From contig CAJTSQ010000061.1 of assembly GCA_910578735.1 (NCBI GenBank), forward strand, positions 1-8,113: a stretch of DNA of 8,113 nucleotides. Reading direction: 5' to 3'. The stretch comes from an uncultured Oscillospiraceae bacterium. GTDB taxonomy: Bacteria; Bacillota; Clostridia; Oscillospirales; Oscillospiraceae. The notes under the pieces are model-generated. The model saw only the letters and a list, made by a program, of their open reading frames with translations. It was not told the origin of the DNA and searched no databases. Positions 5,121 to 8,113 of the stretch are shown in pieces. The first letter of the stretch is position 1, and the number at the start of each line of letters is the position of its first letter. The translations under genes and the position numbers were made by a program.

Positions 5121-8113
5121 TTACTGCTTTAGTTCTGCATCGGTCTTCCCGAACTTGCTCCAGTCAAGGTCCCAGGTGATGGTAAACGGCTTATTACCAT
5201 TGCCGCCATGGTTCGCAGTAACGGTTGTGTCAGCCTTTGTCAAGCTGCTCACGGCCCAGAGCATCCAGCTGTCACCAACCGGGATGGGGATGAAGGTAAC
5301 ATACTTGGACTGCTTGCTGGTCAACATGTCCTTAGGCGTACCAAATCCGGGAACATTGGTCGTGTTGTCACTGTCATACGCCTTTGTTATCTTGCCGCTG
5401 ATGGTCAGCACGCCGGTGACATCGTCGTAATCGTAGTTCAGACCCTGCTGCAGGAAGGGACCAATACCATTAAACGCAGTTTCATTTCCGACGGGACCCT
5501 TGGTTTCAATGTCGTTCATATCTTCCTTGGTCAGCTTCAGCTCCTCGCGATTCTGAGGCAGGCCGTCGTTATCGTGGGAGCCGTCGTCGGTCTCCAGGCC
5601 CTTAACAGTGTTCTCCTTAAGAACAATGTACTCAGCGCCCTTGTCGCCAATCACAGCGGAAATCCAGCCCTTGTAGGCGGTGTCAGAGACCAGATCCTGA
5701 CGGGCAGACAGCAGGTTGCTGTAGCTGTCGTAGACGATGGACTGGTTGCCCTTGGAATCCTCTTCCACCTGAACCACAATCACAGGTGCATCCTTGGCCA
5801 GGCGCAGACCAGCGTCCTTATCGCTGATGTAAAGAGTACGTCCGTCGCCAGTCAGTTTCTTCTCAAAATTGGTACCAAAAGTAAGGTTATAAGCATTAAA
5901 CTTGTCAGGATCAACGTCAGCGCTGGCTTGATAATCGCCGTTCTCATATACCTTGTTGGGAGTGAGTTCAGAACTCTCCGCAGTATTGTTCTGAGAAGCA
6001 TATGTCTCAACATCGACCACATAGCCGTCCTTGTCGTAGGTAAGCTTCATCAGGCCGCTCTTGGCGATGTTGGCAGTGCCAACAACAGCCTTAATGGCAT
6101 TAATGGTACTGTCATACTCATCCTTGACGGTCAGCTCCTTGATTTCGCCGTCCACAACAGCCTCAAAGACCCAATAAGTGTAGTCGCCTTCAATCCACTC
6201 GGCCTTGGCCTCCTTGATAGCATAGGCATAATCCTTGTTGCTGTTCTTGGCGTCGCCTACGACCACAGCGCCGATAATGTAGTGATCTTCATCAAACACG
6301 GCGAAGACACTGTTGGTGAAGTAAGTAGCGACAACGGCACTATCCTGCACTTCCAGGTCGGTGTCGTCCATGCCGGTGTAAATATCCTTCACCTTGGTGA
6401 TGGCGGCGGTGCCATATGTAACATTGCCGTCAACTGCATTGTTCTTGGCTTCCACGGTGATGAATACGGAGTCGTCGTTGCCCCAGGCGTAGGTCTTGTC
6501 ATTAGGAGCAGTGCTGGTGAGACGGACACTTGCGGTGTTAATGCCTCTGGTGGCAAAGCTGGTAGCCGCAACATCCATCCATCTGTCACCACCAACGGGA
6601 GTCAGGGTGTAGACAGCGTTGTCGCCCTCGCCCTTGGTGGTGTACTTGAACCACTTATTGTACTGAGGCCGGCCATCGGTAGCCTTCTTCAGAACAGGAT
6701 AGTTAGTTGCATCGACCACATTTGCGTCGGTTCCGCCGACGTTAGGATTACCGCTGCCATCCTTGGTGAGCTTCTTATCAGTCTCAGTCACATTAACCTT
6801 GACAGTCTGCATTGTGCCGTCCAGGAAGATAACAGCCGCGTCAGCGGTGCTCATGGACAGGTTGCTCTTGGGACGGTCATAGCCAACCAGGAACAGGTAG
6901 TGGTCCTGACCGGAGAACTTAACCACGCCGGACAGATAACCATACTGGTCCAGGTACAGGTTGTAGGTGTAGTCCTTCAGCAGGTCATTTTTATACTCGC
7001 CTAGGTCGTTCTTCTGCACGCCGTCCTTACCGTAGTCATACTGGGTGCCATTGTTGACCACGTAGGACTCCTTGGAATATTTGTTCAGCTTGACATCGGT
7101 CATAACCTCGGGCTCGGAAACCTTGACGACTTCCATCTTGCCATAGGTGCCGCTCTTGTTGCCGATCTCGGCCCAGTTGACCAGGACATAGTCGTCCTTC
7201 TTGATGTCCTCGATGCCGGGAACCACTTCCACATCGACAGTCTTGGTGGTGCCGGTGGAATCGTCCTTAAAGACATTCAGGGACACAGTGCCCTTCTTGG
7301 CATTGTAATCGGCGGTGGCCTGAGCCAGATAGGTGTGGATGGAGACGATAGTGATCTCTTTCTTGTTGTTGTCCACATAGACCTGAGTCAGCACGCCCTT
7401 GCCGGTAGTGTCATACTCCTTGGTGTTGGTGCGGATCATGTTGGAGTTCTTGATGGTCTCATCCACCTTGCCATCCACATAGTAGGTGACATCATACTCC
7501 TTGATGGTGGCGGCACTCAGCAGATCATACAGATTCTTGCCGGTGACACCCACGGTGTACTCCTGGTTCAGCAGCTCTTTCTTGGCGTAAGTGCCGATGG
7601 CCTTGCCGTTGTACTCCCAGGTGCGGGAGGGACGGTCAAAGTCGTCCGCAGCGGTGTCGATCAGGCGCAGGTCGCCGTCATACAGCTGCTCGCCCAGCTG
7701 AACGTAGTACTGGTTGTTGGTGTTCAGCGTGGTGGTCAGGCCGGTGATGGCGCGGTACTTGGGCTCGGTGCTGGTGCGGGAGGTGTACTCGGCGCGGTAA
7801 CCCACCTTGACGCCGTTGACCTCAAAGCCGACGTCGCCGGTGAAGTCCACCATGTCGGACCGCAGGGCGTTCAGAGCCAGCTGGGCCACCTGGTTACGGG
7901 TCAGGGGGTCCAGGGAGTTGGCCTTGATGTCCTTGAACAGGCTAATCCGGCTGGCCTGCTTCACAGTGGACAGGATGAAGTCGCCCTCATAGTCCTCGCT
8001 GTACTTGAAGTAGCCCAGCGCGCGCATCATCATGGAGGCGGCCTGCACCGCGTTCACGGTGTCGGCGGAGCCGTAGGTGGTGGCGTTGTAGCCGGAGATG
8101 ATGCCGTTGGCAT
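5121..8113 (-). CDS. SLH-domain S-layer-like surface protein, N-terminus beyond the window
   Basis: At least 996 residues are visible (the first full codon is at 8111-8109), and the frame stays open to the right edge. A GTG at 8057 lies inside a domain and is not the start. The first residues (NGIISGYNATTYGSADTVNAVQAASMMMRALGY, about 2-34) match the core of an S-layer homology domain. A second follows at about 53-88 (LFKDI, then LTRNQVAQLALNAL). SLH domains bind pyruvylated secondary cell-wall polymer, so the protein should be exported, with its signal peptide off-window. The remaining ~900 residues are beta-rich, acidic and almost Cys-free. They hold recurrent hairpins of the form hydrophobic-x-[YFVL]-D-x-x-x-[Y/K] followed by hydrophobics, at about 244-256, 385-397, 604-618 and 690-702. 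DDGSHDNDGLPQNREE at about 842-857 resembles a calcium-binding loop. The C-terminus (WDLDWSKFGKTDAELKQ) has no sortase motif or membrane anchor. The family is typical of Oscillospiraceae; the exact function (lattice protein, adhesin or other) is not known. Confidence 0.88.
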   Translation of the reverse strand, partial: ANGIISGYNATTYGSADTVNAVQAASMMMRALGYFKYSEDYEGDFILSTVKQASRISLFKDIKANSLDPLTRNQVAQLALNALRSDMVDFTGDVGFEVNGVKVGYRAEYTSRTSTEPKYRAITGLTTTLNTNNQYYVQLGEQLYDGDLRLIDTAADDFDRPSRTWEYNGKAIGTYAKKELLNQEYTVGVTGKNLYDLLSAATIKEYDVTYYVDGKVDETIKNSNMIRTNTKEYDTTGKGVLTQVYVDNNKKEITIVSIHTYLAQATADYNAKKGTVSLNVFKDDSTGTTKTVDVEVVPGIEDIKKDDYVLVNWAEIGNKSGTYGKMEVVKVSEPEVMTDVKLNKYSKESYVVNNGTQYDYGKDGVQKNDLGEYKNDLLKDYTYNLYLDQYGYLSGVVKFSGQDHYLFLVGYDRPKSNLSMSTADAAVIFLDGTMQTVKVNVTETDKKLTKDGSGNPNVGGTDANVVDATNYPVLKKATDGRPQYNKWFKYTTKGEGDNAVYTLTPVGGDRWMDVAATSFATRGINTASVRLTSTAPNDKTYAWGNDDSVFITVEAKNNAVDGNVTYGTAAITKVKDIYTGMDDTDLEVQDSAVVATYFTNSVFAVFDEDHYIIGAVVVGDAKNSNKDYAYAIKEAKAEWIEGDYTYWVFEAVVDGEIKELTVKDEYDSTINAIKAVVGTANIAKSGLMKLTYDKDGYVVDVETYASQNNTAESSELTPNKVYENGDYQASADVDPDKFNAYNLTFGTNFEKKLTGDGRTLYISDKDAGLRLAKDAPVIVVQVEEDSKGNQSIVYDSYSNLLSARQDLVSDTAYKGWISAVIGDKGAEYIVLKENTVKGLETDDGSHDNDGLPQNREELKLTKEDMNDIETKGPVGNETAFNGIGPFLQQGLNYDYDDVTGVLTISGKITKAYDSDNTTNVPGFGTPKDMLTSKQSKYVTFIPIPVGDSWMLWAVSSLTKADTTVTANHGGNGNKPFTITWDLDWSKFGKTDAELKQ

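Noticed and set aside
5208..7004. 598-codon plus-strand open frame inside the S-layer gene
   Set aside because: It is the reverse complement of a codon-biased SLH protein gene. It has no ribosome site, and its Val/Ile/Leu-rich composition follows from the complement of that gene's codons.
8055..8057. GTG at 8057 (minus strand) as start of the S-layer protein
   Set aside because: The frame continues upstream to the window edge with residues that complete an SLH domain, so the gene is truncated by the window rather than starting here.

Overview
The window looks like chromosomal DNA of a GC-rich, Gram-positive anaerobe of the Clostridia, most likely an Oscillospiraceae gut commensal of the Flavonifractor/Pseudoflavonifractor/Lawsonibacter type. 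This is inferred from strong AGGAGG ribosome sites, consensus sigma-A promoter elements, GC-rich third codon positions, a large SLH-domain surface protein and a PgcA-type phosphoglucomutase. No rRNA, tRNA, CRISPR array, transposase or integrase is visible.

Layout, left to right. The first ~40 bases look like the end of a terminator of an upstream unit, followed by a short tandem repeat. A near-perfect promoter (TTGACA, 17 bp, TATACT) with repeated GTAAAG boxes drives a tight plus-strand operon (251-2656). It holds a 68-aa XRE-type HTH regulator, three consecutive small four-helix membrane proteins that share a cytoplasmic D-E-R-[N/E] motif, and an RluA-family pseudouridine synthase. The gene junctions are ATGA or GTGA overlaps or spacings of 11 to 18 bases. 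A separate extended -10 promoter precedes pgcA, a 571-aa phosphohexose mutase with all four hallmark motifs, closed by a strong bidirectional-type terminator. An orphan 150-aa gene resembling phage tail-fibre proteins follows. A GC-rich hairpin then separates it from a convergent minus-strand gene of at least 996 codons, which encodes an SLH-domain S-layer-like protein whose N-terminus lies beyond the right edge.

How the parts may work together. The HTH gene and its three membrane partners look like a self-regulated module of unknown function: boxes matching one motif surround the promoter, and the three membrane proteins look like diverged duplicates. The pseudouridine synthase and phosphoglucomutase are housekeeping enzymes. 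PgcA supplies glucose-1-phosphate for cell-surface polymers, to which SLH proteins typically bind, but nothing in the sequence links the two genes beyond proximity.

The most interesting item is the regulator plus triple DER-motif membrane module with its operator array. Next are the orphan tail-fibre-like gene and the repeated beta-hairpin modules of the S-layer protein.
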